Shown here in pieces: positions 1-6,652 of a stretch of 7,930 bases of DNA. Position 1 is the stretch's first letter. Each line of letters starts with the position of its first letter. The position numbers and the translations under genes were made by a program. The DNA is from Clostridiales bacterium (GTDB lineage Bacteria > Bacillota > Clostridia > Christensenellales > Christensenellaceae): assembly GCA_003343685.1 (NCBI GenBank), contig QAKS01000095.1:1-7930 (forward strand). Reading direction: 5' to 3'. The notes under the pieces were generated by a model. The model made no database searches. It was not told the origin of the DNA and worked only from the letters and a program-made list of their open reading frames with translations.

Positions 1-1
1 A

Positions 2-64
2 AAAGCGCTGCGGAAAGATCACCGCAGCGGCAGAAGAGGCGAAGGCCTCGGGAGGGATGGATGA
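2..64 (+). CDS. possible 3' tail of an upstream gene (frame uncertain)
   Basis: A reading frame entering from the left edge ends at TGA 62-64, overlapping the fabG ATG as ATGA, the usual sign of translational coupling. In many Clostridia fabD or fabK precedes fabG, so a fab gene is expected here. However, the 20 residues visible (ending GRGEGLGRDG-like, Arg/Gly rich) do not look like a FabD or FabK C-terminus. The +1-shifted frame has the more protein-like composition (KITAAAEEAKASGG) but runs about 95 nt into fabG before stopping at 156-158. It is equally possible that the upstream gene ended before the window and that this is spacer carrying a hairpin. No function is assigned. Confidence 0.22.
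   Translation, partial: KALRKDHRSGRRGEGLGRDG
6..29 (+). repeat. perfect 8-bp inverted repeat upstream of fabG
   Basis: CGCTGCGG (6-13) is perfectly complementary to CCGCAGCG (22-29), with an 8-nt loop AAAGATCA. No T-run follows, so it is not a canonical intrinsic terminator. It lies 21 nt upstream of the fabG Shine-Dalgarno sequence (GGAGGG, 51-56). It may be an mRNA stability or processing hairpin, or a chance structure inside a coding tail. Confidence 0.5.
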
Positions 65-792
65 AAAACGCAATTGTTACGGGAGGCAGCCGGGGCATCG
101 GCAGGGCCATTGCCCTGCGTCTGGCAGAGGACGGCTGCAACGTAGTACTGTCTTATAAAAGCAACGATCAAGCGGCAGAGGCCGTGGCGGAGGAAATCCG
201 CGCCATGGGACGCGAAGCTCTGCTGTTTAAGGGAGACGTGTCGCGATTCGGCGTGGCGGCGGATTGTACGAAACTGTGTGTGAGCGCACTGGGAAGCATA
301 GATATTCTCGTCAACAGCGCGGGCATCACAAGAGACGGCCTCGCCATGCGAATGAGCGAGGAGGACTTTGACGCCGTCATTGAGACGAACCTGAAGAGCG
401 CCTTCAATATGTGCAGACACGCCCTAAAGAGCATGGCGAAAAAGCGCTTTGGCAGAATCATCAATATTGCAAGCGTAGCCGGGACGAATGGAAACGCCGG
501 TCAGGCCAACTACTCCGCCAGCAAGGCGGGACTGATCGGTCTCACAAAGAGCCTTGCCAGGGAAATGGCAGGGCGGGGCATCACCGTCAACGCCATTGCG
601 CCGGGCCTGGTGGAGACGGATATGACTGCGGCTATGAGCGACAGCGCGCGGGAACAGCTGGTGGGGCTGGTGCCGATGAAGCGCATGGCAAAGCCTGAGG
701 AAATAGCGGCGGCTGCCTCCTATCTCGTCGGAGACGGCGGCGGATATGTGACGGGGCAGGTTTTGAAGATAGACGGCGGCCTGTTCATATAG
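61..792 (+). CDS. fabG: 3-oxoacyl-[acyl-carrier-protein] reductase FabG
   Basis: This is a cytoplasmic NADPH-dependent reductase that converts 3-oxoacyl-ACP to (R)-3-hydroxyacyl-ACP in fatty acid elongation. At 243 aa it has the normal length for FabG. It is a classical short-chain dehydrogenase/reductase. The glycine-rich cofactor loop TGGSRGIG is at residues 7-14, NSAG at 85-88, and the catalytic tetrad is N110, S138, Y151 and K155 (YSASK). The C-terminal TGQVLKIDGG motif is typical of FabG. The ATG at 61 is preceded by GGAGGG (51-56) at 4-5 nt and starts directly with the first beta strand (MKNAIVTGG), so the start is secure. Generic SDR family members can look similar, but the next gene being fabF makes fabG the right call. 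Confidence 0.97.
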   Translation: MKNAIVTGGSRGIGRAIALRLAEDGCNVVLSYKSNDQAAEAVAEEIRAMGREALLFKGDVSRFGVAADCTKLCVSALGSIDILVNSAGITRDGLAMRMSEEDFDAVIETNLKSAFNMCRHALKSMAKKRFGRIINIASVAGTNGNAGQANYSASKAGLIGLTKSLAREMAGRGITVNAIAPGLVETDMTAAMSDSAREQLVGLVPMKRMAKPEEIAAAASYLVGDGGGYVTGQVLKIDGGLFI

Positions 793-864
793 GCTGCTCT
801 ATATATTTATTTTGGAGGCTTACGCCTCCCGTAATTATATTTTTTATACGAGAGGAATCATTCA
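793..864 (+). promoter_or_regulatory. AT-rich fabG-fabF spacer with a perfect hairpin
   Basis: This is the longest gap in the operon (72 nt) and is much more AT-rich than the flanking genes. It contains GGAGGC (814-819), loop TTAC, and GCCTCC (824-829), a perfect 6-bp stem. Six T residues (840-845) follow 10 nt after the stem, too far for a canonical terminator, so a weak terminator, attenuator or processing site is possible. A TATATT (836-841) could be a -10 box but no convincing -35 box is seen. The fabF ribosome binding site AGAGG (851-855) follows. I saw no FapR-like or FabT-like operator by eye. Confidence 0.5.
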
Positions 865-2094
865 ATGAGGAGAGTAGTAATCACCGGAATCGGCGCCGTC
901 ACCCCGGTGGGGAACAGCGCCGGAGCCATGTGGGAAGCGATGAAAGCGGGAAAAAACGGCATAGACGCCATAAGTCTCGTGGACGTGTCCGACATGGCGG
1001 TGAACGTCGCGGGCGAGGTGAAAAATTTCGACGCGACCGAGTACATGGACAAAAAGCTTGCGCGCCGGATGGACCGGTTCTGTCAGTTCGGCTGCGCGGC
1101 GGGAATCATGGCTATGAAGGATGCGGGCTTTACGGAAGAGACCATGCCGGATAAAAAGCGTTTTGGCACACTCGTCGGCAGCGGAATCGGCGGCCTCGCC
1201 ACTGTTGAAAAGGAGGTCGGCATTCTGAGAGAAAAGGGACCAAAGCGGGTTTCGCCGCTGTTTGTACCCGTGATGATCTCAAACATGATCTCCGGAAATC
1301 TGGCAATTATGTTTGACCTGCGGGGTCATTCCACCTGTGTTGTGACGGCATGCGCCACGGGAACAAACGCCATCGGAGATGCGTTCCGGCTGATTAAGCA
1401 CGGCTATCAGGATGCCATGCTGACCGGAGGTGCGGAGGCGACGATCACGAGGCTGGCTTTCTCGGGCTTTCTTGGACTTTCGGCGCTGTCTACGGCAGAG
1501 GACAAAGACAGAGCGAGCATTCCCTTCGATAAGGAACGCACGGGCTTTGTTATGGGAGAGGGGTCCGGCGTGCTGGTGCTGGAGGAGTATGAACACGCGA
1601 AGAAGCGCGGCGCGAAAATCTACGCCGAAGTTCTGGGCTATGGCGCGACCTCGGACGCATACCATATGACGGCGCCGCGGCCGGACGCCGAGGGCGCGGC
1701 CGACGCCATGCGTCTTGCCATGGAGGAGGGCGGCATTTCCCCGGAAATGATCGGCTATATCAACGCCCACGGCACCTCTACGGAATACAATGACAAATTC
1801 GAGACGAAGGCGATTAAAGACGTGTTTGGAGAAAATGCGCCGGCCGTGTCGTCTACAAAATCCATGACGGGACACATGCTGGGCGCGGCGGGCGCCGTGG
1901 AGGCCATTGCTGCAGCGCTGGCTATAGACGACAGCGTGGCGCCGCCGACCATCAACTACCGTGTGCCGGACGAGGCGTGTGATCTGGACATCGTGCCCAA
2001 TGAGGCTCGCAGCATGAATATCGACTATGCGCTGTCCAATTCTTTCGGTTTCGGCGGACATAACGGATGCCTGCTGCTTGGAAAGGTAAAGTAA
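865..2094 (+). CDS. fabF: 3-oxoacyl-[acyl-carrier-protein] synthase II (FabF)
   Basis: This is the beta-ketoacyl-ACP synthase (KAS II) that condenses malonyl-ACP with a growing acyl-ACP, the elongation step of type II fatty acid synthesis. It is 409 aa, usual for FabF. The thiolase-fold active site is complete: nucleophile C163 in TACATGTN, H302 in NAHGTST, K332 in SSTKSMTGH, and H337 at the end of that motif. The glycine-rich FGFGGHN loop is at 394-400, and GEGSG (231-235) is also present. The start MRRVVITGIG matches the family N-terminus; AGAGG (851-855) sits 9 nt upstream. FabB-type enzymes share these motifs, but length and operon context favour FabF. The stop overlaps the Shine-Dalgarno sequence of accB. 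Confidence 0.97.
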   Translation: MRRVVITGIGAVTPVGNSAGAMWEAMKAGKNGIDAISLVDVSDMAVNVAGEVKNFDATEYMDKKLARRMDRFCQFGCAAGIMAMKDAGFTEETMPDKKRFGTLVGSGIGGLATVEKEVGILREKGPKRVSPLFVPVMISNMISGNLAIMFDLRGHSTCVVTACATGTNAIGDAFRLIKHGYQDAMLTGGAEATITRLAFSGFLGLSALSTAEDKDRASIPFDKERTGFVMGEGSGVLVLEEYEHAKKRGAKIYAEVLGYGATSDAYHMTAPRPDAEGAADAMRLAMEEGGISPEMIGYINAHGTSTEYNDKFETKAIKDVFGENAPAVSSTKSMTGHMLGAAGAVEAIAAALAIDDSVAPPTINYRVPDEACDLDIVPNEARSMNIDYALSNSFGFGGHNGCLLLGKVK

Positions 2095-2108
2095 AGGAGC
2101 GTTGACAG

Positions 2109-2579
2109 ATGGACAAAAAAGAACTGATGAAGCTCATAGAGAGCTTGGAAAAGACAAACTGGAATAAGCTGGAGATCTGCGAGAAGGGCTTTTCCCTTAA
2201 AATGGAGCGGGGTATGGCTTATGCCGTACCGGCGGTCATGCAGCCCGCAGCTGCGCCGGCGCCTGCTGTCCAGCCTATGGCTGCGGCGCCTGATGGGCAG
2301 GAGCAGCAGACTCCTGCAGCGCAGATGGAGAAAGAGGAAACACCTGCGGTTCCGAACGGCTGCGACCTGCGTTCTCCGTTGGTGGGGATTTTTCATAAAG
2401 CGGGCGATGTCGGCGTGGGAAGCACGCTTAAAAAAGGAGATATTGTCTGCATGATCGAGGCGATGAAGCTGATGAACGAGGTCGCCATGCCGGAGGACGG
2501 AGAAATCTATTTTATGGCGGCAGAAGAAGGGGATATGGTGGAATACGACCAGATTCTGGCCAGATATACAAAGAGGTAA
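2109..2579 (+). CDS. accB: biotin carboxyl carrier protein of acetyl-CoA carboxylase
   Basis: BCCP carries the biotin that shuttles a carboxyl group from biotin carboxylase (AccC) to the carboxyltransferase (AccD/AccA). The 156-aa protein has three parts. A short N-terminal region (1-38, MDKKELMKLIESLEKTNW-like) is followed by a flexible Ala/Pro/Gln-rich linker (about 39-82) and a C-terminal biotinyl domain (about 85-156). The biotinylation motif is EAMKLMNE with K120 as the acceptor lysine, and RSPLVGIFH (88-96) is the family's domain start. AAGGAG (2094-2099) overlaps the fabF stop codon and lies 9 nt before the ATG, suggesting coupled translation. The biotin ligase needed to modify it is not encoded in the window. 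Confidence 0.96.
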   Translation: MDKKELMKLIESLEKTNWNKLEICEKGFSLKMERGMAYAVPAVMQPAAAPAPAVQPMAAAPDGQEQQTPAAQMEKEETPAVPNGCDLRSPLVGIFHKAGDVGVGSTLKKGDIVCMIEAMKLMNEVAMPEDGEIYFMAAEEGDMVEYDQILARYTKR

Positions 2580-2594
2580 AGAGGTAATCGGACG

Positions 2595-3029
2595 ATGACA
2601 CTGAACCAGGAACAGATTAAGGAGATTATCCCCCAGAGGGAGCCGTTTTTGTTTGTTGATGAGATGACAGAGCTGGAGCCGGGCAAAAGAGGCACAGGGC
2701 TGTGGCATCTCACGGGAGAGGAGTGGTTTTTCAAGGGCCATTTCCCGGGAAAAAAGATTACGCCGGGCGTGCTCATTACGGAGGCGCTGGCACAGACGGG
2801 CGCGGTCGTCATCAATTCTCACCCGAACTATAAGGAACTGATGGGGTTGTTCGGCGGCATAAAAAAAATGAAGTTTAAGCATCAGGTGCTTCCGGGAGAT
2901 ACGCTTGTAATGGAGATCGTCATTACCCGTACGTCGCGCATGGGCGGATATGCCGACGTAAAAGCCACGGTCAACGGACAGACAGCCGCAGAGGGGGAGA
3001 TTATGACGGTATTTGCCCCTAAGATCTGA
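2595..3029 (+). CDS. fabZ: 3-hydroxyacyl-[acyl-carrier-protein] dehydratase FabZ
   Basis: This enzyme dehydrates 3-hydroxyacyl-ACP to trans-2-enoyl-ACP. It is 144 aa, typical for the single hot-dog-fold FabZ. The catalytic histidine is H49 in GHFPG (48-52). The catalytic glutamate is E63 in PGVLITEALAQ (57-67). The N-terminal segment IIPQREPFLFVDEM (11-24) corresponds to the FabZ signature usually written LPHRYPFLLVD, here with REPF rather than RYPF. AAAGAGG (2578-2584, starting in the accB stop) precedes the ATG at about 10 nt. FabA is unlikely, because the length and active-site context are those of FabZ. Its place between accB and accC matches many clostridial fab operons. Confidence 0.95.
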   Translation: MTLNQEQIKEIIPQREPFLFVDEMTELEPGKRGTGLWHLTGEEWFFKGHFPGKKITPGVLITEALAQTGAVVINSHPNYKELMGLFGGIKKMKFKHQVLPGDTLVMEIVITRTSRMGGYADVKATVNGQTAAEGEIMTVFAPKI

Positions 3030-3057
3030 GGAGCAGGAGGATAACGGGAGAAAATCT

Positions 3058-4401
3058 ATGATAAAAAAGGTGCTTATCGCCAACAGAGGCGAAATAGCGA
3101 TACGGATTATCCGCGCATGCAGGGAGATGGGCGTGAGAACCGTGGCGGTCTACTCCACAGGCGACACGGAAGCGCTCCATGCCCAGTTGGCGGACGAGGC
3201 GGTGTGCATCGGCCCTGCCTCGCTCAAGGAAAGCTATCTTAACACATACGCCATACTTTCGGCGGCAGAGGCAACCGGAGCCGACGCCATTCATCCGGGG
3301 TATGGATTTTTGTCTGAGAACAGTAAGTTTGCACGGGTGTGTATGAAAAGCGGCATTAAGTTCATCGGCCCCGCGCCCGAGGCAATGGAGCTGATGGGCG
3401 ACAAAATCACAGCGAGGAGGCTGATGAAGGAAAACGGCGTGCCGATTATCCCGGGTACAACGGATCCGCTGGAGACGCCGGAGGCGGCGGAGGAAACGGC
3501 TCGTGAGCTGGGTTTCCCCGTAATGATCAAGGCAAGCGCGGGCGGCGGCGGACGGGGCATCCGAAAGGTGACGCGTCCGGAGGACGTGCGCGATGCGTGG
3601 ATGAGCGCGCGCGCCGAGGCCGAGGCGGCCTTTGGGGACGGCACGCTCTTTATGGAAAAGTGCATAGAAAACGGCAGACATCTGGAGGTGCAGATTCTGG
3701 CGGACGAGCACGGCAATGCAGTTCACCTGTTTGAGCGGGAGTGTTCTCTGCAGCGCCGCAACCAGAAGGTTATGGAGGAGGCTCCAAGCTGCTGTCTGGA
3801 CGACGAAAGGCGCAGGGAAATGGGGGAGGCGGCCGTTCGCGCGGCGAGAGCCTCCGGCTATACCAATGCGGGAACGATCGAGTTTCTTGTGGATGACAGC
3901 GGCTACTATTTTATGGAGCTGAATGCCCGGGTACAGGTGGAGCATCCTGTGACGGAGATGGCGACCGGCATTGACATCGTCAAGGCGCAGCTTCTCATCG
4001 CGTCGGGAGAGCCGCTTTCCATCAGACAGGAAGATGTACGCCTGCTGGGGCACGCCATTGAGTGCCGGATCAACGCGGAGGATACGGATAAAAACTTCAT
4101 GCCGTCCATCGGGCGGATCACGATGCTGCATGTGCCGGGTGGACCGGGCGTGCGGTTTGATTCCATGCTGTACAACGGCTATGAGATCCCGCCCTACTTT
4201 GATTCAATGGTGGGCAAGCTGATCTGCATGGACAGAGACAGGGAGGGCGCTATGGCAAAAATGCGCTCAGCTCTGACAGAAATGGTAATCGACGGTGTTG
4301 AGACCAATATCGACTTTCAGCTGGACCTTCTTACAAACAAGAAGGTGCTGCGCGGCGAGCTGGATACGGGGCTCGTAGAGCGCATTATGGAGGAAACGTA
4401 A
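3058..4401 (+). CDS. accC: biotin carboxylase subunit of acetyl-CoA carboxylase
   Basis: This ATP-grasp enzyme carboxylates the biotin on AccB using ATP and bicarbonate, the first half-reaction of malonyl-CoA synthesis. At 447 aa it has the usual length. The N-terminal domain starts KKVLIANRGEIAIR. HPGYGFLSEN is at 79-88 and K116 is in MGDKITAR. The ATP-binding glycine loop AGGGGRGI is at 161-168, with K237 in RRNQKVMEEAP. The metal and catalytic cluster is E275, E287, N289, R291 and E295 (ELNARVQVEHPVTE; most homologues read EMNTR here). R337 is in ECRINAED. The start chosen is ATG 3058, with GGGAG (3046-3050) 7 nt upstream. An in-frame ATG at 3013 would lie inside fabZ and add 15 residues absent from the family. 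Confidence 0.97.
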   Translation: MIKKVLIANRGEIAIRIIRACREMGVRTVAVYSTGDTEALHAQLADEAVCIGPASLKESYLNTYAILSAAEATGADAIHPGYGFLSENSKFARVCMKSGIKFIGPAPEAMELMGDKITARRLMKENGVPIIPGTTDPLETPEAAEETARELGFPVMIKASAGGGGRGIRKVTRPEDVRDAWMSARAEAEAAFGDGTLFMEKCIENGRHLEVQILADEHGNAVHLFERECSLQRRNQKVMEEAPSCCLDDERRREMGEAAVRAARASGYTNAGTIEFLVDDSGYYFMELNARVQVEHPVTEMATGIDIVKAQLLIASGEPLSIRQEDVRLLGHAIECRINAEDTDKNFMPSIGRITMLHVPGGPGVRFDSMLYNGYEIPPYFDSMVGKLICMDRDREGAMAKMRSALTEMVIDGVETNIDFQLDLLTNKKVLRGELDTGLVERIMEET

Positions 4402-4404
4402 GCT

Positions 4405-5310
4405 ATGGGGATCTTCAACAAGGAGAAAACAGGCGCACAGCGCGCCAAGATCGCGCGCACCAATGCGCGGGCGGCCCGCGCCACGCTGAACATTACCAGC
4501 GAAGGCCCGCTCGTAGAGACGGGCGTGCTGGACGACCATGTATTTGACCGCTGTCCGTCGTGCAGAAACGTCGTTTATGCGGAAGATTTGGAGAAAAACA
4601 ACAAGGTCTGCACAAATTGCGGGCATCATTTCCGCCTGACAGCGCGGGAGCGCATTGCTCTTTTGACAGACAGCTTCTGCGAGTTTGGAGCGGATGTGGT
4701 GGGGGGAGACCCGTTGGAGTTTCCCGGCTATCCCGAAAAAATCGGGGAAATCAGAAAAAAGACGGGTGAAAACGAAGGCATTACGACCGGCGTCGGAGAG
4801 ATTGGCGGTGAAAAAGCCGTGCTCTGCGTCATGGACAGCGCTTTTATGATGGGCAGCATGGGAGCCGCCGTGGGAGAGAAGTTTACCCGTGCTGTGGAGA
4901 AAGCCATAGAGGAGAGGCTTCCCGTCATCGCTTTTACCGTATCCGGCGGCGCACGGATGCAGGAGGGGCTTGTTTCCCTGATGCAGATGGCGAAAACGTC
5001 TGCGGCGCTGGCGCGGCTTTCCGACGCGGGACTGCTGTATGTGGTTGTTATCACGGACCCGACGACAGGCGGTGTGACGGCAAGCTTTGCCATGCTGGGC
5101 GACATAACACTGGCGGAGCCGGGTGCGCTGATTGGCTTTGCGGGCAGACGCGTCATCGAGCAGACCATCGGGCAGGTGCTGCCCAAGGGCTTCCAGAGCG
5201 CCGAGTTCGCGCAGGAAAAGGGATTTGTCGATGCGATTGTGAAAAGGAACGATCTGAAGGACACGCTTCGTAAAATACTGGCGATACACAGGGGAGGTGA
5301 GCGGCTGTGA
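4405..5310 (+). CDS. accD: acetyl-CoA carboxylase carboxyltransferase subunit beta
   Basis: The beta subunit pairs with AccA to transfer the carboxyl group from carboxybiotin to acetyl-CoA. It is 301 aa, within the family range. The hallmark N-terminal zinc ribbon is intact: C50-x2-C53 and C69-x2-C72 (CPSC ... CTNCGHHF). The crotonase-fold domain follows, with MGSMGAAVGEKF (149-160) and the SGGARMQEG motif (180-188), which helps form the oxyanion hole region. TDPTTGGVTASFAMLGDI follows. The first 45 residues are a basic, Ala-rich extension of the sort common before the ribbon. GGAGG (4389-4393) within the end of accC precedes ATG 4405 by 11 nt; only 3 nt separate the genes. Its TGA stop overlaps the accA start. 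Confidence 0.96.
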   Translation: MGIFNKEKTGAQRAKIARTNARAARATLNITSEGPLVETGVLDDHVFDRCPSCRNVVYAEDLEKNNKVCTNCGHHFRLTARERIALLTDSFCEFGADVVGGDPLEFPGYPEKIGEIRKKTGENEGITTGVGEIGGEKAVLCVMDSAFMMGSMGAAVGEKFTRAVEKAIEERLPVIAFTVSGGARMQEGLVSLMQMAKTSAALARLSDAGLLYVVVITDPTTGGVTASFAMLGDITLAEPGALIGFAGRRVIEQTIGQVLPKGFQSAEFAQEKGFVDAIVKRNDLKDTLRKILAIHRGGERL

Positions 5311-6113
5311 CGAGGGAAGAGGTATGGCTTCGGGTGGAGCAGGCGCGGAATCCGAAGCGCCCCACAGCGAAATATTACATCTCGCGGCTCATGGAGGACT
5401 TTATCGAATTGCACGGGGACAGGGCGTTCGGGGATGACGGCGCCGTTATCGGCGGCATCGGTATGTTCCGCGGGACTCCCGTGACGGTGATCGGGCAGGA
5501 GAAAGGCTCGACCATAGAGGAAAAACGGGAACGCAACTTTGGCTGCGCCCATCCGGAGGGTTACAGAAAAGCCCTGCGGCTTATGGAGCAGGCGGAGAAG
5601 TTCCGTCGCCCCGTGATCTGTCTGGTAGATACCCAAGGGGCATACTGCGGGATCGGCGCGGAGGAGCGCGGCATGGGAGCGGCGTTGGCGGAAAATCTGG
5701 AAAAAATATCGGTGTTGAAAACGCCTGTGATCAGCGTGATCATCGGGGAGGGCGGCAGCGGCGGCGCGTTGGCTCTCGCCGCAGGAGACAGGGTCGCCAT
5801 GCTGGAGAACTCCATCTATTCGGTGCTGTCTCCGGAGGGCTTTGCGAGTATTCTTTGGAAGGACGCGTCCAAGGCCAAGGATGCGGCGGTACACATGAAG
5901 CTGACGGCAAGAGAGATCTGCGATATGGGTATTGTGGACGAGGTGATCCGCGAGTTTGGCGGCGGTGCTCATCTGGTGCCGGAGAAGAGCGCGGAGGCCG
6001 TGGGAGACTGGCTGGAGCGGCAGATAAAAGAGCTGTCGCAAAAGGACTCAAAAACGCTTCTTGCCGAGCGGTATGCCCGGTACAGAAAATTCGGCGGGTG
6101 TACACAGCAATAG
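5307..6113 (+). CDS. accA: acetyl-CoA carboxylase carboxyltransferase subunit alpha (short form)
   Basis: The alpha subunit forms the carboxyltransferase heterotetramer with AccD. It is 268 aa, shorter than the roughly 320 aa of E. coli AccA, because the long N-terminal helical region is reduced; the fold starts almost at once with RPTAKYYISRLMEDFIELHGDRAF-type sequence. Core motifs are HGDRAFGDD (36-44), the substrate loop GAYCGIGAEERG (111-122) and IIGEGGSGGALAL (145-157). The loop before it reads DTQGA rather than the common DTPGA. The GTG start at 5307 overlaps the accD stop (GTGA) and has a near-perfect Shine-Dalgarno GGAGGTGA (5293-5300) 6 nt upstream, so coupling to accD and equal subunit production are likely. 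It is the last gene of the operon. Confidence 0.96.
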   Translation: MTREEVWLRVEQARNPKRPTAKYYISRLMEDFIELHGDRAFGDDGAVIGGIGMFRGTPVTVIGQEKGSTIEEKRERNFGCAHPEGYRKALRLMEQAEKFRRPVICLVDTQGAYCGIGAEERGMGAALAENLEKISVLKTPVISVIIGEGGSGGALALAAGDRVAMLENSIYSVLSPEGFASILWKDASKAKDAAVHMKLTAREICDMGIVDEVIREFGGGAHLVPEKSAEAVGDWLERQIKELSQKDSKTLLAERYARYRKFGGCTQQ

Positions 6114-6324
6114 AGGCGCGAAGCGCCATTCATCGTTGCAAAGGATATATTGTAACTGAAAGACTGTCACTCGACCGAGCGCGAAGGGAAATCAGCGAGG
6201 CTCAAAAGCTTAGATTTTGTCAGCCGAGTGCGGTTTGCAAGAGAGAGCAAGAGCTTGCGAGGACGCGGGGAGCATTTCACCAATATCCGATGTTCTGCGT
6301 CGCGAAGCGAAACTTTTGCGGAAC
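6114..6324. other. convergent intergenic region with nested complementary segments
   Basis: About 210 bp between accA and the shared terminator contain no supportable gene; ORFs crossing it have no ribosome binding site and no family resemblance. It shows layered complementarity. GGATATATTG (6143-6152) pairs with CAATATCC (6281-6288) with a 2-nt bulge, enclosing two stems. The first is CACTC (6168-6172) with GAGTG (6226-6230), stacked on GGCT (6199-6202)/AGCC (6222-6225) and CAAAA (6203-6207)/TTTTG (6215-6219). The second is TTGCAAG (6235-6241)/CTTGCGA (6254-6260). Small GC hairpins GGCGC-GAA-GCGCC (6115-6127) and TCGC-GAA-GCGA (6300-6310) flank this. It could be a structured 3' UTR, a small RNA or a dispersed palindromic repeat; the alternatives cannot be separated here. 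Confidence 0.4.
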
Positions 6325-6356
6325 AAAAAAAGAAGCGGTAAAAACCGCTTCTTTTT
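6325..6356. terminator. bidirectional intrinsic terminator
   Basis: A 12-bp perfect stem (6327-6338 with 6345-6356; core GAAGCGG/CCGCTTC) encloses a 6-nt TAAAAA loop. The A-run on the left and T-run on the right mean that both transcripts end in U-rich tails. It would stop the fab/acc operon on the + strand and rpsF-ssb-rpsR on the - strand, 18 nt beyond the rpsR stop codon. Confidence 0.93.
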
Positions 6357-6374
6357 GCTGTCGATAATTTGTTT

Positions 6375-6623
6375 TCAGTCCTGCGTGTAGGGCAGAAGCG
6401 CCATAACACGGGCTTTTTTAATTGCCGTGGCAAGCTGGCGCTGATGTTTCGCGCATACGCCTGTCATGCGGCGGGGAGAAATCTTTCCCGTCTCGCCGAT
6501 GAACTTTCTGAGCTTTTCTACGTCTTTATAATCTATCGACGTGGCCTTTTCAGCACAGAACGCGCAAACCTTTTTGCGGGGACGCCTGTTCTGGCGGGGC
6601 CGTCTTTGCATTCTTTCGTCCAT
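6375..6623 (-). CDS. rpsR: 30S ribosomal protein S18
   Basis: S18 binds with S6 to the central domain of 16S rRNA in the platform of the small subunit. The 82-aa protein has a basic N-terminus and the family signature in full: [29 protein letters not shown] and ARVMALLPY. It carries a possible zinc site, C20-x2-C23 and C57-x2-H60, which marks the cysteine-containing (C+) form of S18; B. subtilis S18 lacks these residues. The start at 6623 has AAAAGGAG upstream on the - strand (core at 6633-6640). An internal Met at residue 5 is an alternative start but lies further from the ribosome binding site. It is the last gene of rpsF-ssb-rpsR, 29 nt after ssb, and ends close to the shared terminator. 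Confidence 0.97.
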   Translation of the reverse strand: MDERMQRRPRQNRRPRKKVCAFCAEKATSIDYKDVEKLRKFIGETGKISPRRMTGVCAKHQRQLATAIKKARVMALLPYTQD

Positions 6624-6652
6624 TTGCTTAGTCTCCTTTTGATGATCTTCTC

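Noticed and set aside
793..864. FapR- or FabT-type operator upstream of fabF
   Set aside because: No palindrome matching the known consensus of either regulator could be found by eye; the only palindrome is the GC-rich hairpin.
3013..3057. Upstream in-frame ATG for accC
   Set aside because: It would start inside fabZ, adds 15 residues not found in the family, and lacks a suitable ribosome binding site; ATG 3058 has GGGAG at 7 nt.
2025..3083. Long open frame on the - strand (352 codons) opposite accB and fabZ
   Set aside because: Antisense shadow of well-supported genes; composition and lack of motifs argue against coding.
4728..6041. Long open frame on the - strand (437 codons) opposite accD and accA
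   Set aside because: It lies antisense to two unmistakable genes, is rich in Arg, His, Leu and Ser as expected of a GC-rich shadow frame, and has no ribosome binding site or family features.
6167..6433. Open frames across the accA-rpsR intergenic region on both strands (also 5855-6367 on +)
   Set aside because: They cross the terminator and overlap accA or rpsR, have no ribosome binding site, and their peptides resemble no family I recognise. The region is better explained as non-coding structure.
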